Below, in pieces: positions 6,531 to 15,159 of a stretch of 20,190 nucleotides of DNA. Every line of letters begins with the position of its first letter. Position 1 is the first letter of the stretch. The translations under genes were made by a program, and so were the position numbers. Source of the DNA: Deltaproteobacteria bacterium (GTDB lineage Bacteria; Desulfobacterota; Dissulfuribacteria; Dissulfuribacterales; QOAL01). Under the pieces are notes generated by a model. The model was not told the origin of the DNA, did no database searches, and saw only the letters and a list, made by a program, of their open reading frames with translations. Location: NCBI GenBank assembly GCA_026996955.1, contig JALWJV010000139.1, positions 1-20,190 on the forward strand, read 5' to 3'.

Positions 6531-8789
6531 TTAACAGTATCCGGGATCATCAAGTTTGAAGACCACCTTCCTGAAAAACTCTATCATTGCCTTTCTCATT
6601 CGGAGCATCTTTATCTGTTCAGGGATGAGATCAGAAATTGCACTCTTCATAATTGACATTTTATATTCTATGTGACCGGCAAGCCTGTTGTCCAGATACC
6701 ATGTGTAAATTAAACCAAAAAGAAGGCCTGGAGGGGTGAAACCCTCGCTTGCATTAATGACCCTGGTATAAACAAGCCTGGAATCGGGGTCGCGGCTTAA
6801 ACGGGCAAGGCACAGGTAGCGGTCAAGCTCATCTGAAGTTAAAAAACAGGTCCTGTTTCCTTCAGGCTCAATCTCAAGCCTGAATATCTTTCCGACCTGT
6901 CTTCCATCATATTCAAGTGGTGTTATGGCCTTGGCATGTGAGTAGTTACCGAGCAGGGATTCACCAAGGGCAACCAGAAAGGCTGTTTCAAATTCCTTGT
7001 CCCGATTAACAATATCACTCCTTATTTTTATCATGCTGTCATGTGGATCATAAAAAGAGAGTATATTATCCCACTCCTGGCTCCTTGGCCAGGCATCAGG
7101 GCTTATGAGCTCAATGCCCTTAACAAAGTCAAGATGAGCAGGAAGGATGTCCTTGTGGTGCCAGAAGAGCTCAACAAGTGTGGATAAAAGCGCATCAGGA
7201 ACCGTAATGGATGAGAGCCTTTTCTTAATTGCCTTAAGCCTTTCATGAAGCATCAAGCCGCCAATCACTGTATGGGGCTCTGTGTGCTCCGGAGGCAGGA
7301 TAAAGGGATCATCCGTTGCAAGATCCAGGGAATTTCTTGCAGCCCAGATGGTCTGAACTGCTATTGAAAACGCCCTGGGGCAGTGCTGTACCACGTGCCT
7401 TTCCCTAAGTGCCTGTTCTGAAAATATCCCTGCCTCCACCGGTTTCAGACCGTGGGCCTGTACCCTTCCGGAATCAAGATAAATTGGTATCTTGTTTTCA
7501 ACTGCATAACTCTGAAGGACACTTCCAGGTATATCCTGAAGCCCAAGCACCAGTACCTGCTGAAACAGATCCTTGACTCCCCCGGGAATATTTCGGCTGT
7601 ATGCAGCAATCAGGTCTGAGACATAAAACCGCCTGCTTGGATCATCCCGTGACATGTCGGTTTCACCCTCCTGTGCCCACAGGTTAGCAACCAGTATTTT
7701 AAGCGCCCTGGTATTTTTTCTGACAGCATTTGCAATATGCGGGACATGAAGGATGGGAATAAGGCTTGTAAACAGACTTCCTGGCGCAAAGATGAGTATG
7801 TCTGCCTCTTTTATGGATTCTATGACCCTGGATGGCACATGCGGGGTTCTTGTAAACTGCACAAAAACCCGCTCAATGGGATATCCCCGCCTTGCAACCG
7901 AGGATTTATGTTCACCTGTAACAAGAACGCCGTTTGAATACAGGACCTGGAGCCGTGCAGGGGTGGTTGCACATGGGAGAACTGCATCCGGGGCAGCACC
8001 CACAAGTTCTGAAACACGGCAGATACCCTTTACAGTCACCTCATCGGGGACGGTTTCTTTTTCAGGTGAAACCTGGCTGTAGATGGATGCGGCAAGGATG
8101 AGATTACCAAGGCATTGGCTCTTTTTGAGCACTTTCTGTAATCTGTTGTCAGAAAAAATGGCAGAGAGAAGCTGAGAAAGCCCGGTACGCATGGAGTCAG
8201 GAAGTTTTTCAAGTCTTGCTCCTGAATCAGAAACAAGCTCATCAACAGAGGCAGGCACCCTGGTAAGACGGTAGTTAAAGAGGGCATGCAGGCAACTTAC
8301 AACCTCAACACTTTTGCTGGCGCTGAGACCGTAATGTTCACGAAGTATTTTTTCCTGAATGGATGATAAAAGTACGTGCCTTATATCCCCAAGTGCAACA
8401 ACAGGAAGCTCTTTTAGAAGCTCACCGGTTGAACCGCCATCATCTGTAATACAGGTAATTGCCGTGGTTTTTGGAAATATCTTCTTAAGCCCCTGAAATG
8501 GAGACTGCGGCCAGCCTGATCGCCTGCTGTCCCCCCCGATTATATTGGATAGGCCAGTGCCCCCTCCAAGTACCACCACCCTTGCATTAGATGTATCCAA
8601 CCTCCTGATGGTACCGGCAAGTTTTTCCAGTTTGCGCGAAACCTCAAGGGGAAGACCGGAGGCAGTGCCGTAAAGCGCTAGCTCAATAAGTTTCTCAGCC
8701 AGATCACCCCTTGGGACAAGATCAAGAGGGTTGATTGCAACATTCAATATATCTTTAAGGCATGTACTTATATCACACCTGTCTGCCAT
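6531..8789 (-). CDS. YvcK/CofD-family protein with a large unrecognised C-terminal region
   Basis: This is a 752-residue cytoplasmic protein. A helical N-terminus (1-68) precedes a YvcK/CofD-type nucleotide-binding core at about 70-480. The core motifs are VVVLGGGTGLS (71-81), TDDGGSTG (115-122), GDIRH (134-138), GNLIL (228-232) and APGSLFTS (335-342). YvcK binds UDP-sugars and affects carbon metabolism and cell-wall synthesis; CofD makes the F420 side chain. The core best fits the YvcK branch, but the usual length is about 300-450 residues. The last 270 residues (about 485-752), including HTVIGGLMLHERLKAI and WDNILSFYDPHD, match nothing I recognise. An upstream GGAG seven bases before the ATG supports the start. 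It is divergent from the gene at 9107, with a palindromic element between them, and lies upstream of the UDP-GlcNAc epimerase, a pairing consistent with UDP-sugar metabolism. Substrate and role are unproven. Confidence 0.75.
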   Translation of the reverse strand: MADRCDISTCLKDILNVAINPLDLVPRGDLAEKLIELALYGTASGLPLEVSRKLEKLAGTIRRLDTSNARVVVLGGGTGLSNIIGGDSRRSGWPQSPFQGLKKIFPKTTAITCITDDGGSTGELLKELPVVALGDIRHVLLSSIQEKILREHYGLSASKSVEVVSCLHALFNYRLTRVPASVDELVSDSGARLEKLPDSMRTGLSQLLSAIFSDNRLQKVLKKSQCLGNLILAASIYSQVSPEKETVPDEVTVKGICRVSELVGAAPDAVLPCATTPARLQVLYSNGVLVTGEHKSSVARRGYPIERVFVQFTRTPHVPSRVIESIKEADILIFAPGSLFTSLIPILHVPHIANAVRKNTRALKILVANLWAQEGETDMSRDDPSRRFYVSDLIAAYSRNIPGGVKDLFQQVLVLGLQDIPGSVLQSYAVENKIPIYLDSGRVQAHGLKPVEAGIFSEQALRERHVVQHCPRAFSIAVQTIWAARNSLDLATDDPFILPPEHTEPHTVIGGLMLHERLKAIKKRLSSITVPDALLSTLVELFWHHKDILPAHLDFVKGIELISPDAWPRSQEWDNILSFYDPHDSMIKIRSDIVNRDKEFETAFLVALGESLLGNYSHAKAITPLEYDGRQVGKIFRLEIEPEGNRTCFLTSDELDRYLCLARLSRDPDSRLVYTRVINASEGFTPPGLLFGLIYTWYLDNRLAGHIEYKMSIMKSAISDLIPEQIKMLRMRKAMIEFFRKVVFKLDDPGYC

Positions 8790-9106
8790 CTAATCTCTCC
8801 GTAACTGTTCAGAGTATTAGCAGTATGTTTCGTAAATGGTCTTGTTTTTCCGTTCCGGTGAATAATTTCTTGTTTTTCTAAGGCTTGCTACGCCAAAATC
8901 GCGAAACTCGCTCGTGCCTCGCTCGGACAAACGCGATTTTATGGCTGCGCTTCGCCAAGAAAAACTACGAAATTCTTCAGAGTCACTCCAAAACAAGACC
9001 ATTTACTACGCTGAATAGATACATCTCTCCTCGAATAAAAGTAGGGTGATATACTCTAAAACAGAAAAACTTGAAATATTGAAGGAAAAAATTATTCTTC
9101 TGCTCC
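8790..9106. promoter_or_regulatory. Divergent intergenic region, mostly the palindromic element
   Basis: This 317-base gap separates two divergently transcribed genes. About 173 bases are the inverted-repeat element. Only 43 bases remain on the YvcK side and 101 on the 9107 side for promoters. No clear -35/-10 pair was found in those flanks. The plus-strand gene has GAAGG at 9081-9085, about 20 bases from its ATG, which is too far for a good ribosome site. Confidence 0.5.
8833..9005. repeat. 173-bp palindromic MITE/REP-like element
   Basis: The ends are perfect 16-bp inverted repeats: TAAATGGTCTTGTTTT at 8833-8848 and its complement at 8990-9005. Inside lies a second perfect arm pair, AAAATCGCG (8895-8903) and CGCGATTTT (8932-8940), with imperfect pairing between (GTTTTTC near 8872 against GAAAAAC near 8959). 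The centre holds CTCGCTCG twice (8907-8914 and 8918-8925). The whole could fold as one long hairpin. It encodes no transposase, so it fits a non-autonomous miniature element or a bacterial interspersed palindrome. It occupies most of the divergent gap between the YvcK-like gene and the 9107 gene. No target-site duplication is evident. Confidence 0.75.
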
Positions 9107-10084
9107 ATGAAGCTATTTCAACCCGGCATCTTTGATACTCCTCTTATCGTCTATAACAGGGCAGTTAAAAAACTGGCTGAACTGGATGCTGCCGAGGCAT
9201 CAAGCCTTCTTGATGAATACAGAAAAATGATGCCGCAGGCACAGCTTGACCTTGAGTATTCGCTTGTTGCCCTGCTTGAGGACTGGACGTTTAAAGATGC
9301 CATCAAGTCAGATCCTGAAACAGCCCTGTCTATCTGGGAACAGTGGGAGACTTCAAACAAAAAACTGTTTCAAACGGATTCCGGAAAAGAAAAACTTGTC
9401 TCAAATGTTTCAGAAGCCCTTTTTGAGAAGGTCACATCAAATCTCTCACTTTATTCCAATGTCGCTGCCAGCAGTGATGAAGAAGTTTTTTTCAATCAGG
9501 GCAGGGCTATAAAATGTTTCATGCTTGCAAAACGGTGGAAGGATGCTGCAAGGCTATGTGAACAGCGTGTAATCTGCTCTGAGAAGCCTGCCAAAATCCT
9601 TGGCTATCATGCCAACTGTCTATTTCATAATCAAAAACCAGGTTCTGCAAGAGCGTACTGGCTGCAGGCGTGCCTAATCTGCCCGGATGACATTGATATG
9701 GATTTTGTCCCTGATCAGGACACACGAGAGCTGCTACTCAACTTGGAATACGTTTGTGATGAAAATGACTTTCCAGACGGGCCATGGAAAAAACAGAGAG
9801 AATGGGCTGCTGCCATTGGGCTTATCACCGGTGTGTTCAAGGTGGCTCCCCCTGATTTCCTCTGCCCTGTCTTGGATATTGAATACATATTTTCAGACCA
9901 AAAGATAAAGCACGCGAATCAAAAAGGGGCGGGAAAGAAATTTGCCGCAGGTTTAATGCTTGGCTTCAAGCCAAATGGAAGTTCTGAGGCGGACGATGAA
10001 AAGCAGCGGTTAATAAAAATAAGACGGGCAACCAGGGAGCTTGCCCCGGAGCTTTTCACCCATGCACTGAAGGCTCTTTCCTGA
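9107..10084 (+). CDS. Uncharacterised 325-residue helical (possibly TPR-like) protein
   Basis: I do not recognise this protein. It has no signal peptide and no membrane segment, and it appears mostly helical. Segments such as the one around residues 145-195 (QGRAIKCFMLAKRW, then LGYHANCLFH, then SARAYWLQACLICPDD) have the alternating small and large hydrophobic pattern of TPR-type repeats, so a protein-protein interaction role is plausible. The C-terminus (about 285-325) is charged. The ATG at 9107 is the only usable start, because no in-frame ATG, GTG or TTG lies close upstream; the ribosome site is weak. It ends 57 bases before the HpnN-type transporter on the same strand and may be the first gene of that transcript. 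A link to hopanoid transport would rest on position alone. Confidence 0.7.
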   Translation: MKLFQPGIFDTPLIVYNRAVKKLAELDAAEASSLLDEYRKMMPQAQLDLEYSLVALLEDWTFKDAIKSDPETALSIWEQWETSNKKLFQTDSGKEKLVSNVSEALFEKVTSNLSLYSNVAASSDEEVFFNQGRAIKCFMLAKRWKDAARLCEQRVICSEKPAKILGYHANCLFHNQKPGSARAYWLQACLICPDDIDMDFVPDQDTRELLLNLEYVCDENDFPDGPWKKQREWAAAIGLITGVFKVAPPDFLCPVLDIEYIFSDQKIKHANQKGAGKKFAAGLMLGFKPNGSSEADDEKQRLIKIRRATRELAPELFTHALKALS

Positions 10085-10141
10085 ACCTCACGTCGGGTGA
10101 ACCTTAATGCAGGTGGACATTAATCAGGCAGAAACTGCTTT

Positions 10142-12853
10142 ATGAAAAAGAATCCTTTAAATAAAACCTTTTTTGAAGATCTGATAAGCAGCTGGACAGC
10201 TCTGATGCTCCGGCATCGCTGGGGCGTACTGGCACTGTTTGTGTTAAGTACTGCAATGATCTTTTGGTATATCATCGGGCACTTGGGGATTATAACCAGC
10301 ACAACCGGCATGATCTCGCCTGATCTTGAATACCTGAAGCTCTATCATCAGTACAAGAAGGCATTTCCCCAATCATCAGACACCATTGTTATAGTAATTG
10401 ATGGCGAAAACCCGGACATTGCCATTGATGCACGCAACAGGCTTGCTGCAGAACTGTTAAAAGACCGGGAACACTTCAAGGAAATATATGCCCCTGGCTC
10501 AGAGGATTTTTTCAAAAAGAACGGCCTTCTATATCTCTCTGTACAGGAACTTGAAGCACTGTCCGAACGTCTGGCTGAGATTCAGCCGCTGCTTGGAACA
10601 CTGGCAAGGGAGCCTGATTTGCGCGGGCTGTTTTCCATCCTTGGCCAGGCAGAAGGTCACGGCGAGGAAAAAAGGCTTGACCGGCTCTATGAAGAGATTG
10701 AAAAAAGTGTCAGGGCAGTTGAGCAGAACAGATTTTACCAGGTTTCATGGCTTAATCTCATGGATTCAGGCGGGGCCTCACTTACCAGGGCCAACAGGAG
10801 GCAGTTTGTTATTGCCTATCCTGTTCTTGATTACACCACAATTCTCCCTGGAAAGGAGGCAATGCAGCAGATCCGGGATGCAATAAACAGGCTGAAGCTT
10901 GACCAAGCCCACGGTTTAAGGGCAAGGCTCACCGGAGATATTGCCATGGAGTATGAGGAGCTTGAAAGTGTTACCAGGGGTGCAAAGCTTGCCGGCTGGC
11001 TTTCCCTTTTCATGGTTGCTGTTGTGCTTTTTGCAGGGCTCAGGTCTGGAAGGCTGGTATTTGTGACCCTTCTAACCCTTGTAACCGGACTTGTATGGAC
11101 AGCAGGTTTCGCAGCCGCAGCCATCGGGCATCTGAACATGATCTCCGTTGCCTTTGCGGTTCTGTTTATTGGTCTTGGAGTTGACTACTCCATTCATTAC
11201 TGTCTGAGATTCCAGGAACTTTTGCGCAAAAATAATTCGCCCGCCAGTGCCATAGAAAAGACTGCCAGGGATACCGGAATGTCCCTGGTGCTCTGCGCTG
11301 TTACCACTGCCACAGGTTTTTTTGCGTTTGTCCCCACAGATTTTTCAGGAGTAGGGGAGCTTGGGTTGATCTCAGGGACAGGCATGTTTATCGGGCTATT
11401 CATAAATCTCACGCTGCTTCCTGTGCTGCTCTCGCTGCTTGGCTTCAAGCCCTCTGAAATACCTGCAGGGGACATCAGGGCAGCCAGTGCAAAATCTGCC
11501 TCTTCAGGTTCCGGCCTGAGCCTTTTTATGAAATTTGTAACCTTTCCTGTCAGGCACTCAAGGGCAGTTCGCATAACAGCCCTTGTACTGGGATTGTTCT
11601 CGCTTACCCTGCTTCCACGAATAACCTATGACTGGAACCCGCTTAATCTCAGGGATCAGACATGCGAGTCAGTAAGCACCTTCAAGGAACTGCTTGCTGA
11701 TGTAAACTGTACGCCCTGGAGCCTTGATGTCCTGAAAAAACCTTACAGGGGACTACCGGAAGAAAAAGACAGACTGGCATCTCTTCCAGTGGTTGACAAG
11801 GTGGTTGATATTGCAGATTTTGTCCCTGGTAATCAGGAGTACAAACTATCCATTATTGAAGAACTTGATTACGTCATCGGGCCTGTCTTCATGCAGCCAA
11901 AGGCATCTGCTTCAACCTATGAGGATAAGATTGCTGCAATTAAAAATTTTATATCTGCAGTAAGGATTAAGGCAAAAGATTCCCCTGGCACATCCTCGCC
12001 ATCAGAACAGTTGGCATCACTCCTTGAGCAGTTTCTTGAAAAAGCAGAAAAATCAAAAAATCCTCAGGGTGCTATTGAAAGACTTGAAAAAAGCCTTGTA
12101 GGCTCCCTTCCCCCACGGCTTGAAGAACTGAAGATGTCTCTTCAGGCAGAACCCTTCTCCCTGGACAGCCTGCCGCAAGAGGTAAAAGAACGCTGGATCG
12201 CAACAGATGGCCGCTGGAGACTTGAGATATTCCCCCAGGAAAGCCTCAACTCCCCTGAAAGGCTTATAAATTTTATAACCAGTGTAAGGCAATATGAACC
12301 TGAGGCCACAGGCTACCCTGTAATTATTTATGAGGGCGGCAAGGTGGTGTCAAATGCCTTCAAAGAGGCGTTTTCCATGAGCCTTGTTGTGATTACCTGT
12401 CTGCTCCTGTTCCTCATGCCCAGGAAAAAAGATGCCGTGCTTGTCCTGCTCCCACTTGCTCTGGCAGCAGCGCTTCCCGGCGACATCATGGCGCTTACCG
12501 GCATCACACTCAATTTTGCCAACCTCATTGTACTTCCTCCGATTCTCGGCACTGGCATTGATAACGGTATTCACATGGTACACCGTTTCAGAACCATGAA
12601 GGCCGATACATCAGAGATATTTTCCACAAGTACCTCTCGAGGCATCTTCTTCAGCACTCTTACAACCATCTGCAGCTTTGGAAACCTTGCTGTATCTCCC
12701 CACGAAGGAATGGCAAGCATGGGAAAACTTCTTGCCCTGGGAGTAGGGCTCACTCTCGTCTGTACAATGGTCCTTCTGCCAGCCCTCATGGCGTGGGAGC
12801 AAAACAGGGCATCGAACAGCAATTCTACTCTTCATGGCAAGGGGGCATTGTAG
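10142..12853 (+). CDS. hpnN: HpnN-type RND (MMPL) hopanoid transporter
   Basis: This is a 903-residue inner-membrane RND-superfamily protein made of two similar halves, the usual HpnN length. TM1 is at about 28-47 and is followed by a large periplasmic loop (about 50-280). A five-helix block spans about 283-435 and includes GLGVDYSIHY (344-353), with the charged D348 typical of the proton path. The second half repeats this: TM near 475-493, a periplasmic loop, then a block from about 745 with the matching motif GTGIDNGIH (D807). HpnN proteins move hopanoids from the inner to the outer membrane. The nearby hpnB, hpnH, hpnG and hpnA support the hopanoid assignment over a generic MMPL transporter. 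A stop codon 21 bases upstream in frame confirms this ATG as the earliest start, though the ribosome site is poor. A weak terminator-like signal follows. Confidence 0.88.
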   Translation: MKKNPLNKTFFEDLISSWTALMLRHRWGVLALFVLSTAMIFWYIIGHLGIITSTTGMISPDLEYLKLYHQYKKAFPQSSDTIVIVIDGENPDIAIDARNRLAAELLKDREHFKEIYAPGSEDFFKKNGLLYLSVQELEALSERLAEIQPLLGTLAREPDLRGLFSILGQAEGHGEEKRLDRLYEEIEKSVRAVEQNRFYQVSWLNLMDSGGASLTRANRRQFVIAYPVLDYTTILPGKEAMQQIRDAINRLKLDQAHGLRARLTGDIAMEYEELESVTRGAKLAGWLSLFMVAVVLFAGLRSGRLVFVTLLTLVTGLVWTAGFAAAAIGHLNMISVAFAVLFIGLGVDYSIHYCLRFQELLRKNNSPASAIEKTARDTGMSLVLCAVTTATGFFAFVPTDFSGVGELGLISGTGMFIGLFINLTLLPVLLSLLGFKPSEIPAGDIRAASAKSASSGSGLSLFMKFVTFPVRHSRAVRITALVLGLFSLTLLPRITYDWNPLNLRDQTCESVSTFKELLADVNCTPWSLDVLKKPYRGLPEEKDRLASLPVVDKVVDIADFVPGNQEYKLSIIEELDYVIGPVFMQPKASASTYEDKIAAIKNFISAVRIKAKDSPGTSSPSEQLASLLEQFLEKAEKSKNPQGAIERLEKSLVGSLPPRLEELKMSLQAEPFSLDSLPQEVKERWIATDGRWRLEIFPQESLNSPERLINFITSVRQYEPEATGYPVIIYEGGKVVSNAFKEAFSMSLVVITCLLLFLMPRKKDAVLVLLPLALAAALPGDIMALTGITLNFANLIVLPPILGTGIDNGIHMVHRFRTMKADTSEIFSTSTSRGIFFSTLTTICSFGNLAVSPHEGMASMGKLLALGVGLTLVCTMVLLPALMAWEQNRASNSNSTLHGKGAL

Positions 12854-12868
12854 CCCGGAGTTTTTTTT
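12843..12868 (+). terminator. Possible weak terminator after hpnN
   Basis: GGGC (12843-12846) and GCCC (12853-12856) form a short stem over the hpnN stop codon, and eight T residues follow at 12861-12868 after GGAG. The stem is only 4 bp and is separated from the T-run, so termination would be inefficient. Just after it, GTGTAC/GTACAC (12873-12878 and 12886-12891) is a perfect 6-bp inverted repeat that could be an operator or part of the same structure. The 169-base gap before hpnB is the longest within this gene group, so a separate promoter for hpnB is possible. Confidence 0.35.
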
Positions 12869-13022
12869 AGTAGTGTACGTAATCTGTACACAATTACCCT
12901 ATCCCTTAAACCAAAAAGACAGCCAATATCTTTCAAACTTCCGGCTTTTAGCCATGAGTTTACTTTCATGTAACGGGAAGATGCCCAATGCCATGAAGAG
13001 ATATTCATAATCACTTATTGCC

Positions 13023-14162
13023 ATGCACATAGAGATCAGCCTGATTACAATCATCATCACACTGGCGGCAGTTATCTGCCTGTTGATATGGAGCTCCATA
13101 ATGCTCCTTCCCTGGAAACCATGGGATACAGGTCAGAATCTTGATGCCGCTCCTGAATTTGCAGATGCAGACCTTAGCGATGTCACTGTTCTTATCCCTG
13201 CCCGTAATGAGGAAGAGGTAATTGGAGATACCCTGAGGGCCCTTATGGAACAGGGGAAAGGGCTTAATATCATACTTGTAAATGACAAGTCCTGGGACAG
13301 GACATCCGACATAGCCAGAGAGATCTGTGGCGATTCAATAAAGATAATAAACGGGCTTGACCTCCCAAAGGGATGGACAGGAAAGGTCTGGGCGCTGGAT
13401 CAGGGATTCAAGCATGTATCCACACCCAAAACCCTCCTTATGGATGCAGACATAAAACTGGATGCCGGTATGCTTGCAACTGCCCTTGCAGCAAAGGATC
13501 ATAACGGGCTGAACATGCTCTCTCTGCTGGCATGGCTCAGGATGGAAAGCTTCTGGGAAAAGCTGATGATGCCTGCATTTGTCTATTTTTTCAAAATGCT
13601 CTATCCATTCAAGCTTGCCAACTTCAAAAAATCGAGGGTTGCGGCTGCTGCCGGAGGCTTCATTTTGGTTGATACAGAGGCACTTAGGAAGATCAAGGCC
13701 TTTGAGTGTATCCGATCAGAGCTCATTGATGACTGTGCACTTGCAAAACAGCTTAAAAACGCAGGATTTTCCACCTGGATTGGCCTTACTCATTCTGTGC
13801 ACAGTCTGCGAAGATATGAGGGACTGGGCGGTATCTGGAACATGATAGCCCGGACTGCATTTACTCAGTTAAAATATTCCCTGTTTCTCCTCCTGTGCGT
13901 AACATTTATCATGCTTGTCATGTTTTTCGGGCACATTGCCGGGCTATGTTACGGGGGTACTATAATCTGGCTGCTTTCCTGGGTAAGCTTTACCCTCATG
14001 GTTATTACATACCTGCCTGTCCTGTCCTATTACAGGAGGTCATATCTATGGGCACTTGCCCTGCCGTTTACGGCCCTTCTCTATCTGCTTATGACATGGA
14101 GCTCTGCCTGGAGGCACTGGAAAGGGCACACCGGTAGATGGAAAGGGCGTGAATACGATTGA
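13023..14162 (+). CDS. hpnB: Hopanoid-associated family 2 glycosyltransferase HpnB
   Basis: This 379-residue GT-A glycosyltransferase is membrane-anchored. There is one N-terminal helix (about 6-28) and a cluster of C-terminal helices (about 285-365). Donor-binding and catalytic motifs are VTVLIPARNEEEVIGDTL (54-71), the DxD motif MDADIKL (D141, D143), and IDDCALAKQLK (235-245). LPKGWTGKVWALDQG (114-128) and the AAAGGFILV stretch (208-216) are features I associate with HpnB rather than general GT2 enzymes. Hpn-cluster location supports this. HpnB is thought to add or modify the polar head of extended hopanoids, but its exact reaction is not established. An in-frame stop a few codons upstream fixes the ATG as earliest start, although no clear ribosome site is seen. 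It lies 58 bases ahead of ispH. Confidence 0.9.
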   Translation: MHIEISLITIIITLAAVICLLIWSSIMLLPWKPWDTGQNLDAAPEFADADLSDVTVLIPARNEEEVIGDTLRALMEQGKGLNIILVNDKSWDRTSDIAREICGDSIKIINGLDLPKGWTGKVWALDQGFKHVSTPKTLLMDADIKLDAGMLATALAAKDHNGLNMLSLLAWLRMESFWEKLMMPAFVYFFKMLYPFKLANFKKSRVAAAAGGFILVDTEALRKIKAFECIRSELIDDCALAKQLKNAGFSTWIGLTHSVHSLRRYEGLGGIWNMIARTAFTQLKYSLFLLLCVTFIMLVMFFGHIAGLCYGGTIIWLLSWVSFTLMVITYLPVLSYYRRSYLWALALPFTALLYLLMTWSSAWRHWKGHTGRWKGREYD

Positions 14163-14191
14163 TTCAGCTTCCAGCTAAAAATCAGCAAAAA

Positions 14192-14205
14192 ATGACATAA
14201 ATCAA
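14192..14205 (+). promoter_or_regulatory. FNR/CRP-like site upstream of ispH
   Basis: ATGAC-ATAA-ATCAA resembles the FNR palindrome TTGAT-N4-ATCAA, with a perfect right half and three of five left-half bases. It sits directly before the AAGGAAG ribosome site (14204-14210) of ispH. An oxygen-responsive regulator acting on an Fe-S enzyme operon would make sense, but a single imperfect match in A/T-rich DNA is weak evidence. Confidence 0.2.
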
Positions 14206-14220
14206 GGAAGATTAAAAAAT

Positions 14221-15153
14221 ATGAACATTATATTAGCACAGCCAAGGGGTTTTTGCGCAGGTGTTAACAGGGCAATCAAGATAGTCGAATGTGCTATCGA
14301 GAAGTACGGCCCCCCGGTTTATGTCCTGCATGAGATAGTGCATAACACCTATGTGATAAACGATCTTTCAGGCAGGGGCGCCATATTTGTTGAGGAGCTT
14401 GAAGAGATTCCTGAAAATACCCTGGCAATATTCAGCGCTCACGGTGTCTCAAAGGCGGTTGTTGAAAGGGCACAGGCAAGAGGGCTTACGGTAATAGATG
14501 CAACATGCCCCCTGGTTACCAAGGTCCATCATCAGGCAAGGCGTTATCTCAGGGAAGGCTATGATATAATCGTAATAGGCCATGCCGGGCATCCTGAAGT
14601 TGAGGGAACCCTTGGACGCATAGACGGAAAGGCCATTGTCATCTCCAATCCTGAGGAGGCAGCGGCAATCAAGGTGGAACCCGGGCACAGGTTTGCGTAT
14701 GTTACACAGACCACATTAAGCACCGATGATACCAAGGACATAATAGCAACACTCAAGGAACATATCCCCGGTATTAGAGGGCCTGAGCTTAAAGATATAT
14801 GCTATGCCACACAGAGCCGCCAGAATGCAGTAAGAGAGATGGCAAAAAAAATTGACATACTCCTTGTGGTAGGCTCCATGAACAGCTCAAACTCCAACCG
14901 TTTAAGGGAGGTTGGAGAGCACAAGGGCCTGCCTGCCTATCTCATAGATAATGCAGATAGCATGGACCTTTCATGGTTTAATGATAGCATGACTGTTGGA
15001 ATAACTGCAGGGGCATCAGCCCCGGAGATTCTTGTGCAGGATGTGGTGGAAAAATTAAAGTCAAATTTCAACGTGCAGGTAGATAATATGGAAGGGGAAA
15101 AAGAGGTAATGAAGTTCAAACTGCCTCCCTTTCCGGATTTTAAAAGAAAATAA
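14221..15153 (+). CDS. ispH: 4-hydroxy-3-methylbut-2-enyl diphosphate reductase IspH
   Basis: This 310-residue cytoplasmic Fe-S enzyme of usual length reduces HMBPP to isopentenyl and dimethylallyl diphosphate, the final step of the MEP isoprenoid pathway. The three cluster cysteines are C12 (FCAGVNRA), C96 (ATCPLVTKVH) and C194 (DICYATQSRQ). The catalytic glutamate is E126 in GHPEVEGT, and H41 and H74 are the conserved substrate-binding histidines. SSNSNRL (about 222-228) is the usual phosphate-binding stretch. An AAGGAAG ribosome site stands ten bases before the ATG. Its place between hpnB and hpnH suggests co-expression of C5 precursor supply with hopanoid decoration. The DUF116 gene begins six bases after its stop. 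Confidence 0.97.
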   Translation: MNIILAQPRGFCAGVNRAIKIVECAIEKYGPPVYVLHEIVHNTYVINDLSGRGAIFVEELEEIPENTLAIFSAHGVSKAVVERAQARGLTVIDATCPLVTKVHHQARRYLREGYDIIVIGHAGHPEVEGTLGRIDGKAIVISNPEEAAAIKVEPGHRFAYVTQTTLSTDDTKDIIATLKEHIPGIRGPELKDICYATQSRQNAVREMAKKIDILLVVGSMNSSNSNRLREVGEHKGLPAYLIDNADSMDLSWFNDSMTVGITAGASAPEILVQDVVEKLKSNFNVQVDNMEGEKEVMKFKLPPFPDFKRK

Positions 15154-15159
15154 AATTTT

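Noticed and set aside
8907..8925. CTCGCTCG tandem copies as a possible CRISPR or short tandem repeat array
   Set aside because: There are only two copies, three bases apart, at the centre of a larger palindrome; there is no spacer-repeat pattern.
8817..9002. A 61-codon minus-strand open frame between the YvcK-like gene and the 9107 gene
   Set aside because: It lies almost wholly within the palindromic element and is best explained as translation of the repeat.
12832..13099. Two overlapping short minus-strand open frames between hpnN and hpnB
   Set aside because: They run into the start of hpnB on the other strand, have no recognised motif and fill a normal intergenic gap. A remnant of another gene is possible but unsupported.
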